64,000 bases of DNA from Microbacterium sp. MF43 (GCF_012847295.1 NZ_JABBDY010000004.1:334822-398821); one strand, 5' to 3'; counted from the first letter of the stretch, positions 19,042-28,084 are shown. Numbers and translations are program-made. Notes: generated from the letters alone by a model not told the origin.

Positions 19042-19071
19042 GGGAGGGGCAGCTCGCGAGCTGCCCCTCCC
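19042..19071 (+). terminator. Attenuating hairpin between binding protein and permeases
   Basis: A perfect 30-base palindrome with arms GGGAGGGGCAGCTCG lies nine bases after the binding-protein stop. No T-run follows. It probably stabilises the upstream message or reduces read-through, giving more binding protein than permease. Confidence 0.7.
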
Positions 19072-19101
19072 ATCCACCTACGCCCGATAACGGAGTCATA
19101 G

Positions 19102-20049
19102 ATGACCGCTCTCCAAGAAGCGCGCATCGCCGTCGCGACTGCGCAGCGTGAACCCGAGCGCCGCCGGAAGGCGCGCGGAGGCAGCCGCCTCATTCAATTC
19201 TCGGTCTTCGTGCTTCCCGCGCTGGTCATCTACCTGGGACTGGTGCTGGTCCCCATGGGGATGGCGATCGTCACGAGCACGACGGACTACAACGCCTTCC
19301 GGCCCGACGTCAGCTTCATCGGCCTCGAGAACTACGTGCGGCTCGCCAATGACCCGGCATTCCTCAGGGCGCTGACCAACACCGTGATCATCGCGGTGAT
19401 GGTCACGCTGATCCCGAACGCGCTGGGATTAGGCATCGCGATCCTGCTCGATCGCACGGGGTGGGTGTTCAACGCGCTCCGAGCAGCATTCTTCATCCCC
19501 GTCGTACTCTCCGCCGTGGTCGTCAGCGTCACGTGGGGCATGATCCTCAGTGACGACGGACTGCTCAACACGATGCTCATGAACGTCGGCGTCCAAGACC
19601 CGCCGGGATGGATCTCCGATCCCAACCTCGCGCTCTACACCGTCGGTGCGGTGATCTGCTGGCAGTCGCTCGGCATTGCGGTCGTGCTGTATCTCGCGGG
19701 TCTTCAGGGCATCCCCAAGGAGCTGCTCGAAGCCGCGGAGATCGACGGCGCCGGCCCCTTCACCCGCTTCCGCACCGTGACGTGGCCGCTGCTCGCGCCG
19801 GTCGTCACCATCAGCGTCGTGCTCAGCCTGATCGGGGGATTCAAGACCTATGACCAGGTGAAGGTCCTCACGAACGGTGGTCCCGGAGTGGGGACGACCA
19901 ACACCCTGGCCTTCGACATCGTTCGATACAGCGTCGAGGCGGGCCAGGTCGGCTATGGCCAGGCGATGGCCACGGTCATGCTCGCGATCATCGCCTTCGT
20001 CTCGATCGTCGTCCTTCGACTCCTGCAGCGCAGGGAGGTAGACCTGTGA
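19102..20049 (+). CDS. ABC sugar importer permease (MalF type)
   Basis: A 315-residue inner-membrane subunit with six predicted helices, beginning at SVFVLPALVIYLGLVLVPMGMAIVTS. The conserved ATPase-coupling EAA loop is EAAEIDGAGPFTRFRTVTWPLLAP. The gene starts at an ATG 70 bases after the binding-protein stop, beyond the hairpin, and its stop overlaps the GTG of the second permease. Together they form the membrane channel of a CUT1 carbohydrate importer. The substrate is inferred to be a galactose- or arabinose-containing oligosaccharide from the neighbouring GH35 and pentose-acid genes. Confidence 0.92.
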   Translation: MTALQEARIAVATAQREPERRRKARGGSRLIQFSVFVLPALVIYLGLVLVPMGMAIVTSTTDYNAFRPDVSFIGLENYVRLANDPAFLRALTNTVIIAVMVTLIPNALGLGIAILLDRTGWVFNALRAAFFIPVVLSAVVVSVTWGMILSDDGLLNTMLMNVGVQDPPGWISDPNLALYTVGAVICWQSLGIAVVLYLAGLQGIPKELLEAAEIDGAGPFTRFRTVTWPLLAPVVTISVVLSLIGGFKTYDQVKVLTNGGPGVGTTNTLAFDIVRYSVEAGQVGYGQAMATVMLAIIAFVSIVVLRLLQRREVDL

Positions 20050-20915
20050 GCACCACCGTCTCACGCCCCCGCCGGCGGCTGCGTGACCGCGACAACTCGG
20101 TCGGACCTGTTCGCGTCCTGATCGGCACGGTCATCGCCGCCTTGTTCTCGGTACCGCTCTACCTGGTGATCGTGAATGTGTTCAAGCCGAGCACCGAGAT
20201 CTTCGCTCACCCGGCCTCGCTGCCCGAGACCCCGACTCTGGCGAACTTCGGCGCCGTCCTCACCCGGTCGGACAACCTGTTCTGGAACGGCCTCATCAAC
20301 AGCACGCAGATCACGGTGATCTCCGTACTGGTGACGATCCTCCTCGGGAGCATGACCGCGCATTACCTGGCACGAAACACGGGCAAGGTGACGCAGATCG
20401 TCATCGTCCTGATCGTCGTCGGCATGATGATCCCGGGGGCGGTCATCATTCAGCCCATCATCCAGATCCTGCTCGGCGTGGGCCTCATCGGCACGATTCC
20501 CGGCCTCATCCTCGTGAACATCGCGAGCTCGCTGCCCTTTGCGATCATGGTCTTCCTGGGCTTCGTCAGGAGCATCCCGATCGAACTGGAACAAGCCGCA
20601 GCGGTCGATGGCGCTGGCCCGTTCCGGATCTTCTGGCAGATCGTCTTCCCCCTGATGCGCCCCGCTGCCGCGACAGTTCTGATCTTCGTCGCCGTCGCCG
20701 TGTGGAACGACTTCATCATGCCCTTGATCATCCTGGGGCCGGGCAACGGCACCACGATCACTGTCGGGGTGTATCGATCGGTGAGCAAGTACGTGTCGGA
20801 CTTCGGGGCGGTGTTCGCCTTCATGCTGCTCGCGACGATCCCGATCCTGATCCTGTTCCTCTTCTTCCAGCGCTACTTCGTCAAGGGCCTCATGAGCGGG
20901 GCAACGAAAGGATGA
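20046..20915 (+). CDS. ABC sugar importer permease (MalG type)
   Basis: A 289-residue second permease with six helices. The EAA loop is EQAAAVDGAGPFRIFWQIVFPLMRPA and the C-terminus is FFQRYFVKGLMSGATKG, the standard MalG ending. The GTG start overlaps the TGA of the first permease, with GGGAGGTAG as ribosome site. Its stop overlaps the ATG of the following oxidoreductase, so import and metabolism are on one message. Confidence 0.92.
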   Translation: MSTTVSRPRRRLRDRDNSVGPVRVLIGTVIAALFSVPLYLVIVNVFKPSTEIFAHPASLPETPTLANFGAVLTRSDNLFWNGLINSTQITVISVLVTILLGSMTAHYLARNTGKVTQIVIVLIVVGMMIPGAVIIQPIIQILLGVGLIGTIPGLILVNIASSLPFAIMVFLGFVRSIPIELEQAAAVDGAGPFRIFWQIVFPLMRPAAATVLIFVAVAVWNDFIMPLIILGPGNGTTITVGVYRSVSKYVSDFGAVFAFMLLATIPILILFLFFQRYFVKGLMSGATKG

Positions 20916-22216
20916 ACGACCCGATGCGAACGACCGACGGGCTGACGATGGCGGTCGCCGGCGCGGGCGCGCGCGGCTTCGCCTACGCCGAGGCTGCGAC
21001 CCTGCTCCAGGAGCCGGTGCAGATCGTCGCCGTGGCAGAGAACCGGCCCGCGCAGCGGAAGCGCTTCGTCGAAGAGTTCGGCGTCGATCCGAGCAGGGCC
21101 TTCGCAGACTGGGAGGAGCTCGCGGCGCAGCCGCGCCTCGCCGACATCGTGGTGATCAGCCTGCTCGACGACCAGCACGTCGACGCGGCGATCGCCTTTG
21201 CGGAACGCGGGTACGACATCCTGCTCGAGAAGCCGATGGCGACCAATGAAGCGGACTGCATCCGCATCGTCGAGGCCGTCGAGGCAGCCGGCGTCCGGTT
21301 CGCCGTCGCCCACGTGCTGCGCTACACACCGTTCACACTGGCGCTGCAGGACATCCTCCGCGAAGGTGCCATCGGCGAGATCGTGAACATCGATCATCTG
21401 GAGCCGATCGGCCACTGGCACTTCGCCCACTCGTTCGTGCGGGGGAACTGGCGCCGTGAAGACGAGAGCAGCTCGCTGCTGCTGGCCAAGTCCTGTCATG
21501 ACATCGACTGGCTCTGCGCCATCGTCGGCAAGCCCCTCGAGCGCATCTCATCGTTCGGCAGCCTCACCCATTTCCGGCGGGAGAACCGTCCCGCGGGGGC
21601 GTCGGATCGCTGCGTCACGTGTGCCGTCGAGCCGGACTGCCCGTTCTCGGCCCTGCGGTTCTATCGCCGCGGCGTGTCGGATTCCCCCGGACCCGGGGAG
21701 GACTACATGGCGCGAGTGATGGCGGGAGACCTCACTCCCGAGGCCGTCGATCGCGCGCTCGAAGTCGGACCGTACGGACGATGCGTCTACGCCAGCGACA
21801 ACGATGTCGTCGATCACCAGGTCGTGACGATGCAGTTCGAGGGTGACGTGCTGGTCAGCTTCACCCTGACGGCGCTGTCGGAGGGGACGCATCGCAAGAC
21901 CCGCATCTTCGGCACGAAGGGGCAGATCACCGCAGACGGGCAGTTCATCCACATCTTCGACTTCATGACCGGACAGACACGGACGGTCGACACCGATGCG
22001 GTCGGCCACGCCGCTGCAGACGGTCACGGAGGCGGCGATATCGGCCTGGTCAGGGCGTTTGTCGAGTCGATCCGCGGTGGAGCTTCCGCCGAGCTGGCGA
22101 CCGGCGCACGCGAGAGCCTCGCGAGTCACCGGGTCGTGTTCGCGGCCGAGCGGGCTCGCCATTCGGGCACGGTCGTCCACTTCGATCACGACTGGTCGGG
22201 GGCACTCGCGCGGTGA
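20912..22216 (+). CDS. Gfo/Idh/MocA oxidoreductase with an inserted Cys cluster
   Basis: A 434-residue NAD(P)-dependent sugar dehydrogenase-like protein. The N-terminal Rossmann domain has AVAGAGARGFAYAEAA and the family motif LLEKPMATN; the C-terminal alpha/beta domain follows. An unusual feature is CVTCAVEPDC: Cys234, Cys237 and Cys243 with Pro and Asp between them, which looks like a metal or structural site in an insertion. Glycosidase-like members of this superfamily exist, so hydrolysis by redox chemistry is an alternative to simple sugar oxidation. The gene is translationally coupled on both sides. Confidence 0.85.
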   Translation: MNDPMRTTDGLTMAVAGAGARGFAYAEAATLLQEPVQIVAVAENRPAQRKRFVEEFGVDPSRAFADWEELAAQPRLADIVVISLLDDQHVDAAIAFAERGYDILLEKPMATNEADCIRIVEAVEAAGVRFAVAHVLRYTPFTLALQDILREGAIGEIVNIDHLEPIGHWHFAHSFVRGNWRREDESSSLLLAKSCHDIDWLCAIVGKPLERISSFGSLTHFRRENRPAGASDRCVTCAVEPDCPFSALRFYRRGVSDSPGPGEDYMARVMAGDLTPEAVDRALEVGPYGRCVYASDNDVVDHQVVTMQFEGDVLVSFTLTALSEGTHRKTRIFGTKGQITADGQFIHIFDFMTGQTRTVDTDAVGHAAADGHGGGDIGLVRAFVESIRGGASAELATGARESLASHRVVFAAERARHSGTVVHFDHDWSGALAR

Positions 22217-23244
22217 CGAGCCTTCGGCCCGCTGCGAACGCCCATACGCCTGCGCGGACCGCCGCCCAGACGGTCGGCATCATCGGCGCAGGCGTGAGGG
22301 GGCGAACTCATCTGCTGAGCTACCAGCGCCTCGGCGTGCCGACGACCGTCGTTTCGCGGATGTCAGCGCCCGAGCTCGTGAAGGAGTGCGGCTGGGGAGT
22401 GGCCGCCGCAGACACCGATGAACTGTTCGCCTCGTGCGACGTCGTCGACATCTGCGCGCCGACCGGCTCTCATGCCGATCTTGCCCGAGCGGCGATCAAC
22501 GCCGGCAAGCACGTGATCGTGGAGATGCCCCTCACCGGGACCGTGGAGGACGCCGACGACCTGCTGCGACTTGCCGATGCGCGCGGAGTAAGGCTCCTTC
22601 CCGCTCACGTGTGCCGCTATCAGCATGAGTATGCGCACGCTCGCGGGCAGGCCCTGAACGGCGCGCTGGGCGCTGTCGAGTCGCTGACCTTCTTCCGGCG
22701 CACAGGTTCGCCGGTGCAATCCGGGTGGTGGAGCGATCCCGAGCGCCGGAGCGACGTCCTCGGTCACCTCGCCATTCACGACATCGACATGGCGCTGTGG
22801 GTCGCCGGTCCTGTGAAGTCTGTGTCCGCGATCCGCAGTGCTCACCGGCGAGGCGACGCCGCGCTGGATGTGTCGCACGTGCTGATGCAGCACCTCAGCG
22901 GTACCGTCACCCGCATCTCGGCGATCTGGGGTCCGCCGCAGACGCCACTGCGGTCGGCGTTCTCGTTCGTGGGTGACCGGGGCAGGCTCACGCACAGGTC
23001 CGACAAGGGCGCCGCGTTGGAGTGGTCTGGCAACCTCCGGGAGCGCCAAGAACTTGTCCCGGCCTTCGATGCCGCTGATCCGGTCGATGCGCAGCTGTCC
23101 GACTTCCTCCAGGCGATCGAGAGCGGACGGGATGCGCGCGTCGCGGGCTTCGACGGACGGGAAGCCGTGCGGGTCGCCAACGCGGCGCGCGACGCCTCGC
23201 GTCTGCGAAGCGACGTGCAGATCGCGGACGCCGCCCTCGCGTGA
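22213..23244 (+). CDS. Gfo/Idh/MocA family oxidoreductase
   Basis: A 343-residue paralogue of the preceding enzyme. It has the nucleotide-binding GIIGAGVRGRTHL (about residues 22-34), the motif VIVEMPLTGTVEDAD where Glu-Met replaces the usual Glu-Lys, and DVLGHLAIHDIDMALWVAG in the C-terminal half. Loss of the usual catalytic Lys at EKP (here EMP) is notable, because that lysine normally contacts substrate. The GTG start overlaps the previous stop. It is a candidate for the first oxidation of an aldose or for processing a modified sugar. The substrate is unknown. Confidence 0.82.
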   Translation: MTSLRPAANAHTPARTAAQTVGIIGAGVRGRTHLLSYQRLGVPTTVVSRMSAPELVKECGWGVAAADTDELFASCDVVDICAPTGSHADLARAAINAGKHVIVEMPLTGTVEDADDLLRLADARGVRLLPAHVCRYQHEYAHARGQALNGALGAVESLTFFRRTGSPVQSGWWSDPERRSDVLGHLAIHDIDMALWVAGPVKSVSAIRSAHRRGDAALDVSHVLMQHLSGTVTRISAIWGPPQTPLRSAFSFVGDRGRLTHRSDKGAALEWSGNLRERQELVPAFDAADPVDAQLSDFLQAIESGRDARVAGFDGREAVRVANAARDASRLRSDVQIADAALA

Positions 23245-23266
23245 CGGAGTGCGTCGACTCGACGAC

Positions 23267-23272
23267 TACCCT
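23267..23272 (+). promoter_or_regulatory. -10 box of a leaderless promoter
   Basis: TACCCT lies six bases before the ATG at 23279. Confidence 0.65.
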
Positions 23273-23278
23273 GGACTG

Positions 23279-23680
23279 ATGGCCGGCAAGAAGCGCGCGA
23301 AGAAGGGACTCGAGTTCCGCAACACGCAGCTCTCAGACGCTCTCCAGACGCAGGACATGGCGGCCGTCGCATTCGCGCTCCGGCACGGCCCAACGGTTGT
23401 ACCACTCATACGACCGGGTCAGCGAGATAACCCCCTCGACGGCGGCGAAGTGTGGACCTACCGCGACCCTCGGACCGGGGACGTCGCGCTCTTGCTTTTC
23501 AGCGACGCCGCGAACAAGCCCGCGACGCTCCCGCCGGGTGTCGCTCTGCAGTCGCCGGCGTGGCTGCGCGCCTTCCTCGGCGCGCATGAGGACGAGATCA
23601 CCACCGTTTTCTTCGACATCGCCGGACCGCATCCGCTTCAGGCGTCGCCTGCTGACCTCATCGTCGCGCTGGACGCCTGA
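23279..23680 (+). CDS. Small SseB-like protein
   Basis: A 133-residue protein with a very basic start (MAGKKRAKKGLEF), then a compact alpha/beta domain. Phrases such as VWTYRDPRTGDVALLLFSDAANKP and PAWLRAFLGAHEDEITTVFFDIAGPHPLQ resemble the N-terminal domain of SseB-type proteins. The function of that family outside enterobacterial type III secretion is not known. The gene has its own leaderless promoter and is not part of the sugar operon before it. A 15-of-16-base tandem duplication copies its stop codon and the next bases (23669-23684 and 23685-23700). Confidence 0.6.
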   Translation: MAGKKRAKKGLEFRNTQLSDALQTQDMAAVAFALRHGPTVVPLIRPGQRDNPLDGGEVWTYRDPRTGDVALLLFSDAANKPATLPPGVALQSPAWLRAFLGAHEDEITTVFFDIAGPHPLQASPADLIVALDA

Positions 23681-23745
23681 CTCCCTGGACGCCTGACTCG
23701 CGTGCGAGCGCGGGTCGGCTGGAGTGGCGGGGTCTGCTCCACCGC

Positions 23746-25266
23746 TCACCCACCGTGTCGGATGGCGCTCGAACCAGCCAGGTGAAGCTCGCCGTCGATC
23801 CGACGGGGAATCGCGTCGAACTCGTCACGGAGCTCGAGGGGCAGCACGGAGGGGGGAGCATCCTGCCACGCGACCGGACGCAGGAACCGTCGCACAGAGG
23901 TCGCGCCGACAGATGTGTGGAGCGTGTTCGTCGCCGGCCAGGGCCCGCCATGGTGCTGTGCCCACGACACGCGCACGCCCGTCGGATACCCGTCGAAGAC
24001 GATACGACCGGCGTGAGGCTCGAGGCGGGGGACGACGGTGAGCAGCGGATCTTCGCCGACGGTGTGGAGCGTCACGGTGAGTGACGCGGCCATCCGCTCG
24101 ACCACATCGACGATCTCGCCGTGGTCGCCGTAGCGCGCGACGATCGCGAAAGGCCCGAAGCACTCCTCGGCAGACTCCGCGACAACGGGGAGATCCATCT
24201 CGATGAGCATGGGGGTGACGGCGAAACCGCGTGCATCGTCAACCGTGGCCGCAGCGAGCACCCGCCCGCCGTGCCCGGCCCGCAGCCGCCCGGCGATCTC
24301 GTGGAACGAGTCCCGGATCCGTCCGTTGAGGACCGTTGCGCCGGGCGCGTGCCGGAAGCGCTCGGCCAGAGCGTTCACGAGTCGATCGCCGCCGGGGCCG
24401 TGCGGGATGAGGACGACGCCCGGCTTCGTGCACAGCTGCCCGGCGGAGCCGGTGATCGACGCGAAGAGCCCTTCCGCGATGGCGTCAGCCCGAACGGATG
24501 CCGCGGCCTGGGAAACGACCAGGGGGTTGAGGCTGCTCAACTCACCGTAGAACGGGATCGGGGCGGGCCGCTGGGAGATGGCGCTTTCGAGCGCTTGTGC
24601 GGCCGACAGCGAACCGGTGAATCCGACTGCCGCGATGCTCGGGTCCTGCACCAGTTGGGAGCCGGCGGCCTGGCCATACACGATGCCGGCGATCAGGTCG
24701 GCGTGATCGCACTTCCCGGCCGCGGTCTGCAGCACATCCAAGGAGAGGGCGGATGTGCGCGGGTGCGAGCTGTGCGCTTTCAGGACAACGGGACATCCCG
24801 CCGCCAGCGCTGACGCTGTGTCCCCACCGAGCACCGAGAACGCGAACGGGAAGTTGCTCGAGCCGAATACCGCGACCGGACCGATCGGAACGAGCATGCG
24901 TCGGACCTCGGGGAGCCGCCCCGCGGGTCCGTCGCCTGCGCGATCGATCATCGCCTCGAGGTGGCTGCCCTCCCGTACGACGTTCGCGAACAGCCGGAAC
25001 TGCCCGGCGGCCCGCGCCGCTTCGGACATGAGGCGAGCTTCGCCGAGAGCTGTCTCGGCGTCGGCGGTCTCCACAAGATCTGCGCGACGTCGTTCAACCT
25101 CATCGGCGATCGCATCGAGGAGAACGGCGAGGCCGCGTCTGTCCCGGCGGGGCTGTCGCGCGGCACCGCTCGCGCGCTCGGCGATCTCACGCACCTCCCG
25201 CGGCTCCGTGGGGTGGAGTGACGTCGGGGCGGCCTCCCCGGTGCGGGGATTCTGTGTCGGGATCAT
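23746..25266 (-). CDS. 2-Oxoglutarate semialdehyde dehydrogenase
   Basis: A 506-residue aldehyde dehydrogenase of the KGSADH type, converting 2,5-dioxopentanoate to 2-oxoglutarate, the last step of the non-phosphorylating pentose pathway. It has the Rossmann block GPVAVFGSSNFPFAFSVLGGDTASALAAGCPVVLK, Glu242 in PFYGELSSLNP and catalytic Cys279 in SAGQLCTKPGVV. The C-terminus WPATNTLHTSVGATSVRRFLRPVAWQ is characteristic of this subfamily. The ATG at 25266 overlaps the stop of the FAH-dehydratase gene, which makes the pair a functional unit. Confidence 0.9.
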   Translation of the reverse strand: MIPTQNPRTGEAAPTSLHPTEPREVREIAERASGAARQPRRDRRGLAVLLDAIADEVERRRADLVETADAETALGEARLMSEAARAAGQFRLFANVVREGSHLEAMIDRAGDGPAGRLPEVRRMLVPIGPVAVFGSSNFPFAFSVLGGDTASALAAGCPVVLKAHSSHPRTSALSLDVLQTAAGKCDHADLIAGIVYGQAAGSQLVQDPSIAAVGFTGSLSAAQALESAISQRPAPIPFYGELSSLNPLVVSQAAASVRADAIAEGLFASITGSAGQLCTKPGVVLIPHGPGGDRLVNALAERFRHAPGATVLNGRIRDSFHEIAGRLRAGHGGRVLAAATVDDARGFAVTPMLIEMDLPVVAESAEECFGPFAIVARYGDHGEIVDVVERMAASLTVTLHTVGEDPLLTVVPRLEPHAGRIVFDGYPTGVRVSWAQHHGGPWPATNTLHTSVGATSVRRFLRPVAWQDAPPSVLPLELRDEFDAIPRRIDGELHLAGSSAIRHGG

Positions 25267-26468
25267 GCGACTTCCTTCGTCTCAGGGCGAGCGGAGCCCA
25301 GCAGTCCGCGATTCGCCAGGTTGCGCATCAGGTCGGCCACTCCGAAGGTCCATGGTTCGCATCGTTCGCTCGTGTCGACGACGTTGACGAGGCCGCCGAG
25401 TCCGGGCGCCGAGATGCGCACGATGTCGCCGATCGCATGCGTGAAGCCCGCACCCGGGGCGTACCGGTCGGCCGTCGGCGCGAACATCGTGCCGAGGAGC
25501 AGCACCGCGCCGTCCGGGTACTGGTGATGCGCGCTGAAGAGCTGGTCGATGAGCTCTTGCGGCGCACGGCTGATGAGCGACATATCGGAACGCGCGGTCA
25601 GGGTGAACCCGTCCTCGCCCCGTACGTCGAGCTCTACGGTCAGCGCCTGAACGGAGTCCAGCGAGAAGTGCTCGTCGAACACACGGATGAAGGGCCCGAT
25701 CGCGCACGAGGCGTTGTTGTCCTTCGCGGCTCCGAGCAGCAGCGCCGAACGGCCCTCGATGTCGCGGAGGTTCACGTCGTTCGCCAGCGTCGCGCCCTTC
25801 GCGGTGCCGCGCGAGTCCATGACGAGCGCAACCTCGGGCTCTGGATTGTTCCATTGCGAGCTGGCGCGGATCCCGACCGGCACGCCGGTCCCGACCGCGG
25901 ACAGCATCTGGGCCTTGGTGAAGATCTCGGCGTCGGGTCCGATACCCACCTCGAGGTACTGGCTCCATAGGCCCTCGTCCTGGAACGCCTGCTTCAGAGC
26001 CGCGGCGCGCTCGGACCCGGGCTTCACATCGGCGAGGTCGCCGCCGATCCGCTCCCCGATCCGCGCGCGGATCTGCTCCGCTCTTTCCGGGTCGCCCCCT
26101 GCGCGTTCCTCGATCACGCGCTCGATCATCGAGACGGCGAATGTGACTCCTGCGGCCTTGATGGGCTGGAGGTCGATGGGTGCGAGGAGCCAGGGGGCGG
26201 AGGCATCCCGACCCGCACGGGGCGTGTTCGCAAGGAGGGCGCGGATCGTCCCCAGATCCTCGCCGACGGCGCGCGCCACCGCTTCAACCGGCTCGGGGCA
26301 CTCGAGAAGGTCCCGCACGGTGGCGAACGAACGGCTGATGTCGTAGACGATGCCGCCGCGCACCACCACCGGCGACGGCCCGCCGAGGGTGGGGACCCAC
26401 GCCCGGCCGATGAGGGTGGCGTGGGCGGAATCGCTCGGGAGGGTGTGTTCCAGCATGTCGGAGAGCAT
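25263..26468 (-). CDS. FAH-family 2-keto-3-deoxy-pentonate dehydratase
   Basis: A 401-residue fumarylacetoacetate-hydrolase-fold protein expected to dehydrate 2-keto-3-deoxypentonate to 2-oxoglutarate semialdehyde. Family features are AVSMIERVIEER, the metal-binding region around NNPEPEVALVMDSRG (Glu-x-Glu), GATLANDVNLRDIEGRSALLLGAAKDNNASCAIGPFIRV, and GTMFAP near the C-terminus. It is close in layout to the Caulobacter XylX type. GAGG precedes the ATG and the TAATCGATTACCTAC operator lies just upstream. It is translated together with the KGSA dehydrogenase that uses its product. Confidence 0.87.
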   Translation of the reverse strand: MLSDMLEHTLPSDSAHATLIGRAWVPTLGGPSPVVVRGGIVYDISRSFATVRDLLECPEPVEAVARAVGEDLGTIRALLANTPRAGRDASAPWLLAPIDLQPIKAAGVTFAVSMIERVIEERAGGDPERAEQIRARIGERIGGDLADVKPGSERAAALKQAFQDEGLWSQYLEVGIGPDAEIFTKAQMLSAVGTGVPVGIRASSQWNNPEPEVALVMDSRGTAKGATLANDVNLRDIEGRSALLLGAAKDNNASCAIGPFIRVFDEHFSLDSVQALTVELDVRGEDGFTLTARSDMSLISRAPQELIDQLFSAHHQYPDGAVLLLGTMFAPTADRYAPGAGFTHAIGDIVRISAPGLGGLVNVVDTSERCEPWTFGVADLMRNLANRGLLGSARPETKEVA

Positions 26469-26484
26469 GACGACCTCAGGGAGA

Positions 26485-26499
26485 GTAGGTAATCGATTA
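26485..26499 (-). promoter_or_regulatory. TAATCGATTA operator of the dehydratase operon
   Basis: Read on the minus strand, TAATCGATTACCTAC contains a perfect 10-base palindrome 22 bases before the start codon. It matches the right half of the operator at 17678-17691 with one extra base. Confidence 0.7.
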
Positions 26500-26655
26500 T
26501 CGGTAGACAGGAGTCATGCTAACGGCGCCTCCTGCGCCTGTCGACTTGCGGGACGGATTGCGCTGTGGTCTTCGGGGCGGGCTGGTGCACGCCGAACGGA
26601 CACCCCGACCGGATGCCGCCGAATCAGAGCATCGCCCTCCGCGACCTGCCGCGTG

Positions 26656-28026
26656 TCAGAACTCGGGCACGTCGTCGCCGGGACCCGGCTTCATGCGGGT
26701 CCTCACATCGGCGAGCGCGCCACGCAGCGAGCCGGATCGGTTGTCGATCACGTCGGAGTACCCCAGCCGCGACGCTTCGGATCGCCGCTGCGCGGCCTGC
26801 GTCACGGGCCGGACCTCGCCGGCGAGGCTGAGTTCCCCGACAGCGGCGAGGGTCTTCGGCGTGGACTCGTTGTTCACCGCACCCGCCACCGCGACGGCGA
26901 TCGCGAGGTCGGCCGCCGGCTCGGTGAAGCGCACACCGCCGACGGTCGAGACGTACACGTCCTTGTCGCTCGTCTTCACCCCGCCGCGCTTCTCGAGGAC
27001 GGCGAGCACCATCGCGACGCGGGCGGCGTCGACGCCGTTGACGATCCGACGCGGGTTGGGGCTGGTGGCGGCGATCGTGAGCGCCTGCACCTCGACGGGC
27101 ATGGCTCGCCGCCCCTCGAGGGCGATCGCGACGCACGTGCCGGGTTCGGGCGTGCCGTGGCCGAGGAAGAGTGCGCTGGGGTCGGGGACCTCGGCGATGC
27201 CGGCGCCGGTCATGTCGAAGCATCCGACCTCGTCTGTCGGCCCGAAGCGGTTCTTGAGCGCCCTCACGAACCGCAGCGAGGTCTGACGATCGCCCTCGAA
27301 GTGGCACACGACGTCGACCAGGTGCTCGAGGATGCGGGGGCCGGCGATCGAACCGTCTTTGGTGACGTGGCCGACGATGATGACGGGCAGCCCGCGCTCC
27401 TTCGCCACCCGGATCAGCGTCGACGCGACCTCGCGGACCTGCGACGGATGCCCCGCCATCCCCTCCGACAGCGACGACGCCACGGTCTGCACCGAGTCGA
27501 CGATCAGCAGCTCGGGTCTCACGTCGTCGACATGCCCGAGGATCGTCGCGAGGTCGGTCTCACTCGCGAGGAAGAGCTCGTCGTGGAGCGCTCCGGTGCG
27601 CTCGGCTCGGAGCCGCACCTGCGCGGTGGACTCCTCGGCCGAGGCGTACAGCACCCGCCGGCCGGCTTTGGCGGACTGCGCCGCGACCTCGAGCAGCAGC
27701 GTCGACTTGCCGACGCCGGGCTCGCCGGAGAGCAGGATGGCCGCCCCCGGCACGACTCCTCCGCCCAGCACTCGGTCGAACTCGCCGACCCCGCTCGTGC
27801 GGCGCGGCGTGTCGGCGGTGTCGATGGCGGTGATCGGCCGTGCGGACCGGCCTGCGCCGGGAGCGACCGGCGTCACCGAACGCGTGAGGCCGAGGGGTTC
27901 GGATGCCTCGACCACGGTGCCCCACTGCTGGCACTCGCCGCAGCGGCCGACCCACTTGATCGTCGTCCATCCGCACTCGGTGCACCGGTACGGTGCGGTC
28001 TGCGTGGGTCGTCGGGCGGCGGCCAT
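26656..28026 (-). CDS. radA: DNA repair protein RadA (Sms)
   Basis: A 456-residue branch-migration ATPase for recombination intermediates. The N-terminal zinc finger has Cys15, Cys18, Cys29 and Cys32 (CTECGW, CGEC). The RecA-like core has Walker A GEPGVGKST (101-109), the RadA-specific ALKNRFG motif, and a C-terminal Lon-like domain with STVGGVRFTEPAADLAIAVA and GEVRPV. The ATG at 28026 has TACGCT six bases before it, so the message is probably leaderless. An upstream in-frame extension is rejected. It is divergent from the SRPBCC gene. Confidence 0.96.
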   Translation of the reverse strand: MAAARRPTQTAPYRCTECGWTTIKWVGRCGECQQWGTVVEASEPLGLTRSVTPVAPGAGRSARPITAIDTADTPRRTSGVGEFDRVLGGGVVPGAAILLSGEPGVGKSTLLLEVAAQSAKAGRRVLYASAEESTAQVRLRAERTGALHDELFLASETDLATILGHVDDVRPELLIVDSVQTVASSLSEGMAGHPSQVREVASTLIRVAKERGLPVIIVGHVTKDGSIAGPRILEHLVDVVCHFEGDRQTSLRFVRALKNRFGPTDEVGCFDMTGAGIAEVPDPSALFLGHGTPEPGTCVAIALEGRRAMPVEVQALTIAATSPNPRRIVNGVDAARVAMVLAVLEKRGGVKTSDKDVYVSTVGGVRFTEPAADLAIAVAVAGAVNNESTPKTLAAVGELSLAGEVRPVTQAAQRRSEASRLGYSDVIDNRSGSLRGALADVRTRMKPGPGDDVPEF

Positions 28027-28032
28027 GCCCTC

Positions 28033-28078
28033 AGCGTACGGCGGGGTCGCGACATCGCCCCGCGGCGCGGCGTAGCCT
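28033..28078. promoter_or_regulatory. Divergent leaderless promoters of radA and the SRPBCC gene
   Basis: On the minus strand TACGCT (28033-28038) lies six bases before the radA ATG. On the plus strand TAGCCT (28073-28078) lies six bases before the ATG at 28085. Only 58 bases separate the two start codons, so both transcripts should begin at or next to their start codons. Confidence 0.65.
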
Positions 28079-28084
28079 GGCCGC

